Shown: positions 1 through 7,032, counted from the stretch's first letter. The stretch is DNA of 20,068 nucleotides from TC-15 sp034437275 (GCA_034437275.1 DAOTUD010000138.1:1-20068); one strand, 5' to 3'. Numbers and translations are program-made. Notes: generated from the sequence alone by a model not told the origin.

Positions 1-87
1 AAAACGAGTGTCCAGGGCAATGGACCAGTGCGCTGTCGAAACGTGCTCGGTGGCATCATCCATGACTACTACCGCGACGCTGCGTAG
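1..87 (+). CDS. 3' end of an unidentified protein (partial at the window edge)
   Basis: Frame 1 is open from the first base to a TAG at 85-87 and encodes 28 residues ending in LGGIIHDYYRDAA. Codon third positions look like those of the neighbouring genes. The stop is followed four bases later by a hairpin with a T-run, as expected for a real gene end. From memory the tail resembles the C-termini of some integrase-core transposases, but 28 residues cannot establish a family. The gene is convergent with the penicillin-binding protein gene. The start lies outside the window. Chance openness of a frame this short cannot be excluded. Confidence 0.45.
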   Translation, partial: KTSVQGNGPVRCRNVLGGIIHDYYRDAA

Positions 88-90
88 GGG

Positions 91-117
91 AAAACCGACG
101 TATTTACGAGGTTTTTT
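91..117. terminator. Probable bidirectional intrinsic terminator between convergent genes
   Basis: An inverted repeat AAAACC (91-96) / GGTTTT (110-115 region) has additional CGT/ACG pairing inside and an ATTT loop. It runs into six T on the plus strand and into TTTT on the minus strand. It lies between the stop of the partial left gene (87) and the stop of the penicillin-binding protein gene (129), so it can serve both. The stem is interrupted, hence moderate confidence. Confidence 0.5.
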
Positions 118-128
118 GAGAGTACGGG

Positions 129-2381
129 CTACTCGCCGAGGGTGGCGCAGCCGGTTTCCCACAGTTCGGGCCAGGTCGAATGGGGCATCCCGAAGTAGTC
201 TTCGATGATACGTCGCACGATCGGGGCAGCGACCTCTGACCCCTCGCACGAGTTTTCGACGATCACGGCCACCGCGATCTGGGGATCTTCGCGTGGGGCA
301 TAGGCGACAAACCAGGCCTGGGGTGGGGTGGTCGCGCCGCCGGTCTGTGCCGTTCCAGTCTTGCCGCACACGATCACCTCGGTGCCTTGATATTCGTACC
401 AGGGTTCGAAGATGAAGCGGGCAGTGCCGCCTGGCGTGAGGGTCACATCGCACATCGCGGTCTGGATCGCCTCGAATACTTCCGGCGCGAAGTCCAGGGT
501 CGACACCGGGGTCGGATCGCCGGTATACACCGGGTCTTCGCCGATGAGCTTGACTTCCTTCACGAACAGCGGTTTGTGCAACGTGCCGCCGTTGGCGACA
601 GCCGCCGTCATGCGCGCGATCTGGAGGGGGGTGATTTGCATCTGCCCCTGGCCGATCACGAGGTTGAGCGTATCCCCGATGGCCCAGTCATGGCCAACAC
701 GCTGCGGGTAGTCCTGGGGGTTGGGGATATAGCCGACCTCTTCGGGCAGATCGGTGTTCCCGGTCGGGACGCCCAGCCCCATCTTATAGGCATACTCCGG
801 CAGCAGGTTGGGGTCGGCATTGTGCAGCGCGACGCCCAGTTCCCAGAAATACGGGTCACAGGACTGGGTCAGCGCGCCGATGAACTTCAATGGGCCATGC
901 GAGCCGGGATACACCCAGTCGCGGCGTGATTCAATGGCATCGCCATACTGCCCGCCGTACCAGATGCCGTTGCAGGTATACCACGTATCGGTGGTGTAGA
1001 CGCCGCTGTCCAGACCGGCGGCCATCGAAATGATCTTGAACACCGACGCCGCCGGGAACAACCCGCGCGTCACACGGTTGAACAGCGGGGTGCGCCAGTC
1101 GCTTTTTAGGTCTGCGATCATCTGGCCGGGATTTGAAACAGTCGTGTCGGGGTTAAACACGCCGGGCGAATAGCTCGGATAGCTCACGGCGGCCAGGACC
1201 TCGCCCGTCTTCACGTCCATCACAACCGCCGCTGCGCCGGGTGAGGTGGGCGACCAGGTTGGCGTCGCATTATTATAAGCCTCGACAAACGCATCCAGCA
1301 CCGCCGCCTGCAAATCGCGGTCAATTGTCAGGTAAACGCTCTGGCCCGGTTCGGCAGGCGATTCGGCCAGCGTGCGCAGCGTTTGCCCGGTCGGGGCGAT
1401 AATCGCCAGTTCGCCGCCCATCTTGCCGGCCAGATAGCTCTCGAAGGTTTGCTCGATGCCCTCTTGCCCGACCAGTGCATTCGGCGGGTAGCCCTCGGTT
1501 TCGTACTGGTCGACCTGTTCCGGCCTGATCTGTCCGACGTAGCCGACGATATGCGGCGCGACGTTGCCAAAGTAACGCCGGGTGGGGCGAATCGAGGTGT
1601 CGATGGGGTCATCGCCGATGTCGCACACCTGCCGCAGGACTTGCTCCTCGCGTTGGAACGTGTCGGGATCGATTTCGCCAACTCTGAACAGCGTTTCTGG
1701 CAAATACTGGTCGAACTGGGTGGCCAGCTCTTCCTTTTCTTTGTGCATGATGCGGGACAACGCTGTGATGCAATCATCCACGTTGGGCATATCCTGCTTG
1801 ACGGCATACATCACCACCGAGCGTCCGTTTTGGTCGGCCAGGACCTGGCCGTTGCGGTCGTAGATGTTGCCGCGGCTGGGCTGGGTCCGGCGCAGTTCGA
1901 GCTGTGCCCCTTCGGCCATCTCGGCGAAGATGTCCATCCGCGACCACGCCACGCGCCAGCCTTCTGGCGTTTCGATCAGGCGCATCGTGCGGTCATTGTC
2001 CATGATCTGCCCGAAGACGCCGGTATCAAAGGAAACGTTGTAGTTGATCTGGGCGGTGGTGCCCTGGCGCAGCGATTGGGTGACCTCCACCGACAGCGTG
2101 TTCAGCGTCATTTGCTCGGCAGCATATTCGTATTCGTTGCTGAAGGCTTCCAGGCTGTAGGCATCGCGGCTGTTCGGGCTGATCAGGTCGTACATCGTCG
2201 CGTAGTCTGCATTCACCCATGCCTGCAAAAACGTCTCGGCCACCTGATCGGCTTGCTCCAACGAGAGTTGGGGCGAGGGGTCCAGCCCGCTGCCACTCAG
2301 CCCGCCGCTGCTTTCCGTTCCGCTGCACGCGGCCAGTATGATCGCGATGATAACAATAAATGGAATAATCTTCCTGCTCAT
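129..2381 (-). CDS. Class B penicillin-binding protein (transpeptidase), lipoprotein, MecA/PbpC-like
   Basis: This is a peptidoglycan D,D-transpeptidase that cross-links stem peptides outside the membrane. I chose the ATG at 2381 (750 aa) over an upstream TTG at 2420 because it gives a clean lipoprotein signal (MSRK, hydrophobic core, LAAC with the lipid-accepting Cys19) and follows an AGGTG ribosome site. Next comes an NTF2-like N-terminal domain (about residues 30-150), as in MecA and Bacillus PbpC. A dimerisation domain begins at RGNIYDRNG, followed by the transpeptidase domain. Its catalytic motifs are S446-V-F-K449, S-C-D for SxN, and K674-T-G. SCD rather than SxN is common in PBP2-type enzymes. 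The gene follows maf on the same strand but has its own promoter at 2465-2493. The enzyme class is certain; which Bacillus or E. coli PBP it matches functionally is not. Confidence 0.93.
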   Translation of the reverse strand: MSRKIIPFIVIIAIILAACSGTESSGGLSGSGLDPSPQLSLEQADQVAETFLQAWVNADYATMYDLISPNSRDAYSLEAFSNEYEYAAEQMTLNTLSVEVTQSLRQGTTAQINYNVSFDTGVFGQIMDNDRTMRLIETPEGWRVAWSRMDIFAEMAEGAQLELRRTQPSRGNIYDRNGQVLADQNGRSVVMYAVKQDMPNVDDCITALSRIMHKEKEELATQFDQYLPETLFRVGEIDPDTFQREEQVLRQVCDIGDDPIDTSIRPTRRYFGNVAPHIVGYVGQIRPEQVDQYETEGYPPNALVGQEGIEQTFESYLAGKMGGELAIIAPTGQTLRTLAESPAEPGQSVYLTIDRDLQAAVLDAFVEAYNNATPTWSPTSPGAAAVVMDVKTGEVLAAVSYPSYSPGVFNPDTTVSNPGQMIADLKSDWRTPLFNRVTRGLFPAASVFKIISMAAGLDSGVYTTDTWYTCNGIWYGGQYGDAIESRRDWVYPGSHGPLKFIGALTQSCDPYFWELGVALHNADPNLLPEYAYKMGLGVPTGNTDLPEEVGYIPNPQDYPQRVGHDWAIGDTLNLVIGQGQMQITPLQIARMTAAVANGGTLHKPLFVKEVKLIGEDPVYTGDPTPVSTLDFAPEVFEAIQTAMCDVTLTPGGTARFIFEPWYEYQGTEVIVCGKTGTAQTGGATTPPQAWFVAYAPREDPQIAVAVIVENSCEGSEVAAPIVRRIIEDYFGMPHSTWPELWETGCATLGE

Positions 2382-2464
2382 ACCCACACCTGTGAAAAAT
2401 GAGAGGCAAAGCTTGCCCAACTTTACCCCCCAACGTATTTGAAGTTTTGGAACGCACGCGGCGC

Positions 2465-2493
2465 ATTATAACGCCAGCCGCCGGTGCTGTCGA
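2465..2493 (-). promoter_or_regulatory. Sigma-70-type promoter for the penicillin-binding protein gene
   Basis: On the minus strand, TCGACA (2488-2493) is followed after exactly 17 bases by a perfect TATAAT (2465-2470). The predicted start near 2458 leaves a leader of about 77 nt before the ATG at 2381. The promoter begins just past the maf stop codon (2497-2499), so this gene can be expressed independently of maf. Confidence 0.72.
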
Positions 2494-2496
2494 ACC

Positions 2497-3156
2497 TTAG
2501 CGCCTGCTGTTCAGGATGTCCTCTGTGACATCGCACTCATACGCATGGTGCTGCTGGCACCGCGCGGGGACATCAGCAGGCAGCGCCACCCCGAACCGGC
2601 GCAAGGCCCGTACCAGGTGGCACAGCGGCAAGCCGACGATGTTGGCGTAACAGCCACTGTGTAGGTGCACCGGGCGAAACCCGGCGTGCTGGATGGCGTA
2701 CCCGCCCGCCTTATCGAACGGATCGCCGCTGGCAATGTAGGCTTCGATCTCGGCGTTGCTGTAGCTGCGCATGGGCACATCGGTCACCGCGACATCGGTG
2801 ATGCGGCGCTGGGTCGCGGCGTCCAGCAGCGTCAGCGCGGTATAGACCTGGTGCGTCCGGCCCCGCAGTTGGCGCAGCATCGCCCACGCTTCGTTGTTAT
2901 TCGCCGGTTTGCCGAGAATCTCGTCCCCATCGGCGACGGTGGTATCGGCGGCCAGGATGATCGTGTGCCGGTCCGCCACATCAAGCACGGCCTGGGCTTT
3001 TTCCTGGCTCAGCCGGACGGTATACGCGGCAGCGGTTTCGTCCGCCCGGAGTGACTCGTCAATGTCGGCGGTTGTCAACTTAAACGGCAGCCCAGTCAGG
3101 CCCAGCAGTTCACGGCGTCGGGGCGAACCAGACGCCAGCAGGATGGTTTTCTGCAC
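2497..3156 (-). CDS. maf: Maf-family nucleoside triphosphate pyrophosphatase
   Basis: Maf proteins hydrolyse non-canonical or pyrimidine NTPs (dTTP/UTP or modified bases) to monophosphates and pyrophosphate. They act as cytosolic house-cleaning enzymes and were first described as septum inhibitors. The 219 aa protein starts with a GTG at 3156. It shows the N-terminal phosphate-binding loop SGSPRRREL (9-17), the catalytic Asp71 in ILAADTTV, LGKP (81-84), and the C-terminal DPFDKAGGYAIQ (145-156) followed by NIVGLPL. Everything after about residue 190 is an extra tail rich in Cys and His without a recognisable domain. Its start lies 17 bases after the stop of the FHA regulator gene, so the two are probably co-transcribed. 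The family is clear; the substrate subgroup is not decided here. Confidence 0.92.
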   Translation of the reverse strand: MQKTILLASGSPRRRELLGLTGLPFKLTTADIDESLRADETAAAYTVRLSQEKAQAVLDVADRHTIILAADTTVADGDEILGKPANNNEAWAMLRQLRGRTHQVYTALTLLDAATQRRITDVAVTDVPMRSYSNAEIEAYIASGDPFDKAGGYAIQHAGFRPVHLHSGCYANIVGLPLCHLVRALRRFGVALPADVPARCQQHHAYECDVTEDILNSRR

Positions 3157-3173
3157 AGTTTGCCTACTCTACA

Positions 3174-3809
3174 CTAATCGCGGTTTTGGAACATCAAGCC
3201 GAAGCCGCGCCGGGTGATAATGTACTCGTGCCCGGCGTCGGCCTCTTGCAGCCGTTTGCGCAGGCGGCTGACCAGCGCATCCAGCGTCTGGTCGCTGACC
3301 TCCTCGCCGGGACTCCACACATAATCGCAGATTTCCTCGCGGGAGACAATGCGCTCGGTGTTTTCGTACAACAGCACCAACAGCGAAAACTGGTTCGGGC
3401 TGAGGGGTGGGTCCAGTAATTCACTATTGACGATGACCTGGGCCACGTCCGGATCGAGTTCCAACCCTGTCAGTCGGATCGGGTCGATCTGCATGGTGGT
3501 GGCCGGATCGTCGAAAATCCAGGTGCATATCTGCGCAAACCGCACCATGTCGCCGGCCCGCAGCCGGTACGCCTCACCAGGGTCCAGCCGCCGCCCGTTG
3601 ACGAACGTGCCGTTGGTGCTGCCCATATCTTCCAGAAAGATGTTCAGATGATCGCTGTAACACTGGGCATGGAGCCGCGATATCTCGGTATAGTCCAGGA
3701 CATAGTTGCAGTCCCGGGCGCGACCAATCGTGAATGGGAACGAGTCCAACGCGACCGCTTTCCCGGCACGATCACCTTCTTGAATCAAAAAACGTTGAAC
3801 AGATGGCAT
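3174..3809 (-). CDS. FHA domain plus winged-helix (OmpR/PhoB-type) DNA-binding protein
   Basis: This is a two-domain regulator of 211 aa. Residues about 6-95 form an FHA domain, which reads phosphothreonine on a partner protein. Its hallmark residues are GR at 29-30, S44-R45-x-H47 and GSTNGT (63-68). Residues about 120-207 form a winged helix of the OmpR/PhoB effector type (SPNQFSLLVLL, SREEICDYVW, LVSRLRKRL, then a wing at ITRRGFG). There is no receiver domain, so the FHA domain replaces the usual phospho-Asp input. That implies control by a Ser/Thr kinase rather than a histidine kinase. The ATG at 3809 has an AGGTG ribosome site seven bases upstream. It is the first gene of a pair with maf. 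The DNA target is unknown; a palindrome over its own ribosome site (3815-3827) is a candidate. Confidence 0.9.
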   Translation of the reverse strand: MPSVQRFLIQEGDRAGKAVALDSFPFTIGRARDCNYVLDYTEISRLHAQCYSDHLNIFLEDMGSTNGTFVNGRRLDPGEAYRLRAGDMVRFAQICTWIFDDPATTMQIDPIRLTGLELDPDVAQVIVNSELLDPPLSPNQFSLLVLLYENTERIVSREEICDYVWSPGEEVSDQTLDALVSRLRKRLQEADAGHEYIITRRGFGLMFQNRD

Positions 3810-3814
3810 AGTGT

Positions 3815-3827
3815 TACACCTGGTGTA
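3815..3827. promoter_or_regulatory. 13-bp palindrome covering the ribosome site of the FHA regulator gene
   Basis: TACACC-T-GGTGTA is a perfect inverted repeat around one central base, ending five bases upstream of the ATG codon at 3809. The AGGTG ribosome site of this gene lies inside it. It could be an operator, for example for autoregulation by the encoded winged-helix protein, or a small mRNA hairpin that occludes the ribosome site. Only the symmetry is seen; the role is inferred. Confidence 0.35.
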
Positions 3828-3911
3828 TAAAGGATTTTCCTCAGTGTGACGTACCGTACTTATCCCTGCATTACGCCCAACCGATGGTAACCTGATGATT
3901 CCCCAACAGGG

Positions 3912-4592
3912 TCACCGCGCGTCTGGCGTGTCAGGCGACTGGCCAGCAGCTTCGAGGCCGATGCGGGCTTCAAACTGGCGCAGCGCGTCGCGCAACTGCT
4001 GCTGGCGCAGGCTGTTGGTAACGTCGCCGCGTGTGCGCTCTAACACGCCGCGCAGTTGGTCCATCCGGCGGCGCAGCCCGCCCGTGATGGCATCGTGAAA
4101 ATCGAACGCGATCAGAATGCCGTAAATGGTATCCATCTCGCTCAACAGGCGTTCGGCTTCGTCCGAATGCCCTTTGCGGATGATATCGAGAATCTGGCGG
4201 CGGAGTTCGCTGGCCGCTTCGGCCATGCCGTTGAGATACGTCGCGTGCTCGACATCCAGTGAGTCCGGCGTGGGCAGGGCGTCGCCGCGCACCAGCGCAT
4301 AGGTCGCGTGCGCCTCGACATATTCTTTGAGCGCATCCTGCGTATAGCCGCTGTGGTACAGGTCCGGGTAGTCGGCGACCTGCGCGCGGAGTTCGCCCGC
4401 CGCTGCGCGCGCGGTTTCCAGGCGCTGCTGGGCGCCCTCCCATTCGTGGCGGTGAACAGCCCGGATCGCGTTGGCGCAATGCTGGATTACCGTCCGCGAC
4501 TGGCTGATCGCGGCGTCCCGCGCTGCGCTTTTGGCTTCGAATGTAGTGCGGATGGCGTCGGTCAGGTCGTCAAGGACATCGAGGTTACTCAT
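3912..4592 (-). CDS. Translin/TRAX-family protein
   Basis: Translins are all-helical nucleic-acid-binding proteins. The eukaryotic translin-TRAX complex (C3PO) is a ribonuclease, and single homologues occur in archaea and some bacteria. I start at ATG 4592 (226 aa) because it overlaps the end of the DUF3467 gene in ATGAGTAA and follows a GAGG site. The body matches the family throughout. LKEYVEAHATYALVRG (88-103) has Glu90 and Glu93 in the E-x-x-E arrangement of the catalytic TRAX helix. YLNGMAEAASELRR (119-132) matches the family's YLxG...ELRR helix. Asp154 in MDTIYGILIAFDFHDAI (153-169) and GGLRRRMDQLRGVLERTR (171-188) follow. The acidic residues suggest possible TRAX-like nuclease activity, but this is not shown by sequence alone. 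Translational coupling to DUF3467 implies a joint role. The family assignment comes from recalled motifs. Confidence 0.8.
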   Translation of the reverse strand: MSNLDVLDDLTDAIRTTFEAKSAARDAAISQSRTVIQHCANAIRAVHRHEWEGAQQRLETARAAAGELRAQVADYPDLYHSGYTQDALKEYVEAHATYALVRGDALPTPDSLDVEHATYLNGMAEAASELRRQILDIIRKGHSDEAERLLSEMDTIYGILIAFDFHDAITGGLRRRMDQLRGVLERTRGDVTNSLRQQQLRDALRQFEARIGLEAAGQSPDTPDAR

Positions 4593-4950
4593 CGGTCTCG
4601 TCCTCGTTATCACCGGTCTCGTCCTCGTCCTCTTCATCGTCCCGAACCGTGCTGAAAAGCTGGTCGGCCAGTGACGGCGGGCGCTGTGGCATTTTAATCT
4701 CACCGTGCTGGTTTTCGTAGCGCGTGACGTTCTCTTGCAGCGCCTTTAGCAGCATTTTGGCATTGGTGGGCGAGAGCACGATGCGCGTCTGCACGCGCGC
4801 CTTCGGCACGTTGGGCAAAATCTGGGCAAAGTCCAGAAAGATTTCCCAGGGCGAATGGGTGATAATGGCAAAGTTGGAATACGTCGCTGCTAGGTTCGAC
4901 GGGATTTCCAGGTTGAGTCGCCGTCGTCCGGATTTTTTCGATTCAGACAT
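4585..4950 (-). CDS. DUF3467 family protein
   Basis: This is a 121 aa protein of unknown biochemical function. The core (about residues 12-85) has the family pattern: TYSNFAIITHSPWEIFLDFAQ, then a proline-containing turn, then TRIVLSPTNAKMLLKALQ and YENQHGEI. The last 18 residues are almost all Asp and Glu (DDEEDEDETGDNEDETDE) and come partly from a 21-bp tandem duplication (4593-4628). The start is an ATG at 4950, preceded by an ideal AAGGAGGA ribosome site. The gene overlaps the translin-family gene by 8 bp and lies 91 bp downstream of ssb, across a hairpin terminator. The acidic tail could mimic nucleic acid or bind a basic partner; this is speculation. Confidence 0.85.
   Translation of the reverse strand: MSESKKSGRRRLNLEIPSNLAATYSNFAIITHSPWEIFLDFAQILPNVPKARVQTRIVLSPTNAKMLLKALQENVTRYENQHGEIKMPQRPPSLADQLFSTVRDDEEDEDETGDNEDETDE
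4593..4628 (-). repeat. 21-bp tandem duplication in the acidic tail of the DUF3467 gene
   Basis: CGGTCTCGTCCTCGT occurs at 4593-4607 and again at 4614-4628, a period of 21 bases or seven codons. It encodes the two heptads DEDETGD and NEDETDE. The copy nearest the stop also supplies the purine-rich ribosome site (GAGGACGAGA) of the downstream translin-family gene, so copy number could affect coupling. Confidence 0.6.
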
Positions 4951-4980
4951 CGCTCCTCCTTAGTAAAACGTTTCGGGTAC

Positions 4981-5005
4981 AAGAAACAGCCGCAAGCGGC
5001 TGTTT
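4981..5005 (-). terminator. Intrinsic terminator downstream of ssb
   Basis: A nine-base perfect stem AAACAGCCG (4984-4992) / CGGCTGTTT (4997-5005) closes a four-base loop. Read on the minus strand it ends in TTTCTT. It lies 37 bases after the ssb stop and before the DUF3467 gene. The T-run is short, so termination may be partial and allow read-through into the DUF3467-translin pair. Confidence 0.65.
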
Positions 5006-5041
5006 AGGCTACGGATTATGCTACTATACCGCATTCCAGCG

Positions 5042-5437
5042 TTAGAACGGTAAGTCTTCCGGTTCGCTGGGATATTCTTCGTCGCCGGCGTCGTAGCGCT
5101 CGCCGCGTTGTCCTAGAAATTGAACATCTAGTGCTGTCAGTTCCAGGCTGGCACGCGGTTGGCCATCTTGCCCCAGGTACGCATCAGCCGCCACGCGCCC
5201 GGCGACCATAATCTGCATACCCTTGTAGACGTACTGGTTGACCGTCTCGGCCAGGCCACGCCACGCCGATACGCGGAACCAGGTCGTTTCTTCGCGGCGC
5301 TCGTTGGTGGTGCGGTCGGTCCAGGTGCGGTTGACGGCCACGCTGAACCCGCAGACCGCCACCCCGCTTTGTGTATAGCGCAGTTCCGGATCGCGCCCTA
5401 CATTGCCAATGATAATGATATATTGATAGCCTGCCAT
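5042..5437 (-). CDS. ssb: Single-stranded DNA-binding protein
   Basis: SSB coats single-stranded DNA during replication, recombination and repair and recruits partner enzymes. The 131 aa product has one OB fold (about residues 3-110): YQYIIIIGNVGRDPELRYT, then GFSVAVNR, then ETTWFRVSAWRGLAETVNQYVYKGMQIMVAGRV. An acidic linker leads to the C-terminal tip EDLPF, which in bacterial SSBs docks repair proteins. The ATG at 5437 follows an AAGGAG site. The gene stands between gatB and the DUF3467 gene rather than in the usual rpsF-ssb-rpsR operon. A strong promoter at 5510-5538 is overlapped by a LexA-type operator, so SOS induction is likely. Confidence 0.96.
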   Translation of the reverse strand: MAGYQYIIIIGNVGRDPELRYTQSGVAVCGFSVAVNRTWTDRTTNERREETTWFRVSAWRGLAETVNQYVYKGMQIMVAGRVAADAYLGQDGQPRASLELTALDVQFLGQRGERYDAGDEEYPSEPEDLPF

Positions 5438-5509
5438 GTCTCGCTGACTCCTTATGCTCCGTATGTGCTCGTGATTTGATCATACGTGATGCGCTACACG
5501 CTAGCAAAT

Positions 5510-5538
5510 AGTATACTGGAATTAGAACACGTGTTCAA
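5510..5538 (-). promoter_or_regulatory. Sigma-70-type promoter for ssb
   Basis: On the minus strand, TTGAAC (5533-5538) and TATACT (5510-5515) are separated by exactly 17 bases. The predicted start near 5503 gives a 5' leader of about 65 nt. The -35 hexamer shares its last four bases with a GAAC-N4-GTTC palindrome, so a bound repressor would block RNA polymerase. Confidence 0.8.
5525..5536. promoter_or_regulatory. LexA (SOS) operator over the ssb promoter
   Basis: GAACACGTGTTC is a perfect 12-bp palindrome matching the GAAC-N4-GTTC core of the Gram-positive (DinR-type) SOS box. It overlaps the ssb -35 element. A second perfect match sits in the promoter of the radical-SAM gene (9105-9116). 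I found no other perfect match in the window. lexA itself is not in the window, so the binding protein is inferred from motif and gene function. Confidence 0.78.
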
Positions 5539-5554
5539 AAAAGCGTGCTGTTTG

Positions 5555-7012
5555 CTATTCGCTCTGGCGTGCTTCAAGCTGTTTGGCGAGCAGGTGCTGC
5601 ACCACCTGCGCGTCCGCCTTGCCACACATGGCGCGCATCACCATGCCCATCAAGAACTTGATGAGCTTTTCCTCGCCGGCCAGGTAGCGCTGCACCTCGC
5701 CGGCGTGTGCGTCGAGGACCGTCGCCACGGCCTCCGCCAGCACGCCCTCATCGGTGACCTGCGCCAGCCCTTGCTCCTCGACCAGCGTGGCCGGGCTGCC
5801 TCCTTCGGCGTAGAGCGTTTCGAGCAGTGTTTTTGCCACGCCGTGATTGATCGTGCCCTGCTGCACCAGCGTCACCAGTTCGGCCAGGGCCTGGGGCGTG
5901 AGGGTGATTGCGCCGATGTCTTCGCGTTCGCGGTTTTCGCGGTTCATGTGCCGGAACACGTCGCCGGTGATGTAGTTGGCGACCTGCTTCGGATCGCCGC
6001 CCGCTGCCAGCGCTGTCTCGTAGTATTCCGCCACCGCGCGCTCCGCGACCAGCACCGAGGCGTCGTAGCGGCTGAGGCCGTGCTCCTGCATCAAGCGATC
6101 CCGTTTGGCGTCGGGCAATTCGGGCAGTTCCGCCCGCACCTGCTCCACCCATTCGCGGCTGATTTCCAGCACCGGCAGATCGGGTTCGGGAAAGTAGCGG
6201 TAGTCGTCGGCGCTCTCCTTCACACGCTGGATGATGGTCACCTGGCGGGCCTCATCCCAGCCCAGCGTGGCCTGCTGTACCTGTCCGCCGGCCTCGTAGA
6301 GTTCGATCTGGCGTTCGATTTCGTACGCAGTGGCCCGGCTCAGGCTGCGGATGCTGTTCAGGTTTTTGATCTCGGTGCGGGTGCGCAATTCGTCCGACCC
6401 GACCGGGCGCACGCTGACATTCGCCTCGAAGCGCAGGACGCCTTTGCTCATATCGCCGCTGTTCACCCCCAGGTATTGCAGGATGGCGCGCAGTTTGCGC
6501 GCGTAGGCTTCGGCCTCGTCGGCGCTGCGGAGATCCGCTTCGGACACGATCTCCAGCAGCGGGACGCCGGCCCGGTTCAGGTCGACGAGACTGTGCCGGT
6601 CTACGTGCGTCAGTTTGCCGGTGTCTTCTTCCAGGTGCGCGCGCCGGATGCCAATCCGTTTGGTTTCTCCCTCGGCCAGATCGATCTCTAGCCACCCGTT
6701 GATCGCCAGCGGATACTCGTACTGGCTGATCTGGTAGCCCTTCGGCAGATCGGGGTAGAAGTAGCTTTTGCGTGCGAACTGGTTAAAATCCGGGGTGGCA
6801 CAATTCAGCGCCAGGCCCACCATCAGCCCGTACGCCACCGCCTGCCGGTTGGCAACCGGCAGCATCCCGGGCATCCCCAGGCAGACCGGGCACACGTACG
6901 TGTTGGGGGGCGCGGCGGTGCTGTCGACTACTGCACAGGAGCAAAACATCTTCGATTGTGTTTGCAATTCGGCGTGAACTTCCAGGCCGATGACCGGTTC
7001 GTAGGCTGGCAT
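5555..7012 (-). CDS. gatB: Aspartyl/glutamyl-tRNA amidotransferase subunit B
   Basis: GatB, with GatA and GatC, converts Glu-tRNA(Gln) and Asp-tRNA(Asn) to Gln- and Asn-tRNA by ATP-dependent amidation. It forms the kinase/tRNA-binding part. The product is 485 aa, the usual length. The N-terminus YEPVIGLEVHAELQT is the family signature, followed by a zinc site C24-x-C26 ... C41-x2-C44. Other signatures are FYPDLPKGYQISQYE, EDTGKLTH, DLNRAGVPLLEIVSE, and KNLNS. The C-terminal third is the YqeY-like tail domain. The ATG at 7012 has an AGAGG site. gatA and gatC are not beside it. It is divergent from the dehalogenase-like gene. Presence of GatB suggests that Gln-tRNA and/or Asn-tRNA is made indirectly. 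Confidence 0.97.
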   Translation of the reverse strand: MPAYEPVIGLEVHAELQTQSKMFCSCAVVDSTAAPPNTYVCPVCLGMPGMLPVANRQAVAYGLMVGLALNCATPDFNQFARKSYFYPDLPKGYQISQYEYPLAINGWLEIDLAEGETKRIGIRRAHLEEDTGKLTHVDRHSLVDLNRAGVPLLEIVSEADLRSADEAEAYARKLRAILQYLGVNSGDMSKGVLRFEANVSVRPVGSDELRTRTEIKNLNSIRSLSRATAYEIERQIELYEAGGQVQQATLGWDEARQVTIIQRVKESADDYRYFPEPDLPVLEISREWVEQVRAELPELPDAKRDRLMQEHGLSRYDASVLVAERAVAEYYETALAAGGDPKQVANYITGDVFRHMNRENREREDIGAITLTPQALAELVTLVQQGTINHGVAKTLLETLYAEGGSPATLVEEQGLAQVTDEGVLAEAVATVLDAHAGEVQRYLAGEEKLIKFLMGMVMRAMCGKADAQVVQHLLAKQLEARQSE

Positions 7013-7032
7013 AACGCCTCTCGTTCTCGCTT

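Noticed and set aside
1383..2402. 339-codon plus-strand open frame opposite the penicillin-binding protein gene
   Set aside because: It lies antisense to clear transpeptidase coding and shows only low-complexity His/Val/Gly composition.
2382..2420. Start of the penicillin-binding protein at TTG 2420
   Set aside because: It would put 13 extra residues (MGKLCLSFFTGVG) before a complete lipoprotein signal peptide; ATG 2381 with AGGTG upstream explains the N-terminus better.
5944..5954. GAACACGTCG as a third SOS box
   Set aside because: The right half is not GTTC and the site lies inside gatB coding sequence.
5486..6691. 401-codon plus-strand open frame opposite gatB
   Set aside because: It is the antisense of a certain gatB gene, has no family motifs, is His/Arg/Val rich in the way of high-GC antisense frames, and lacks a ribosome site.
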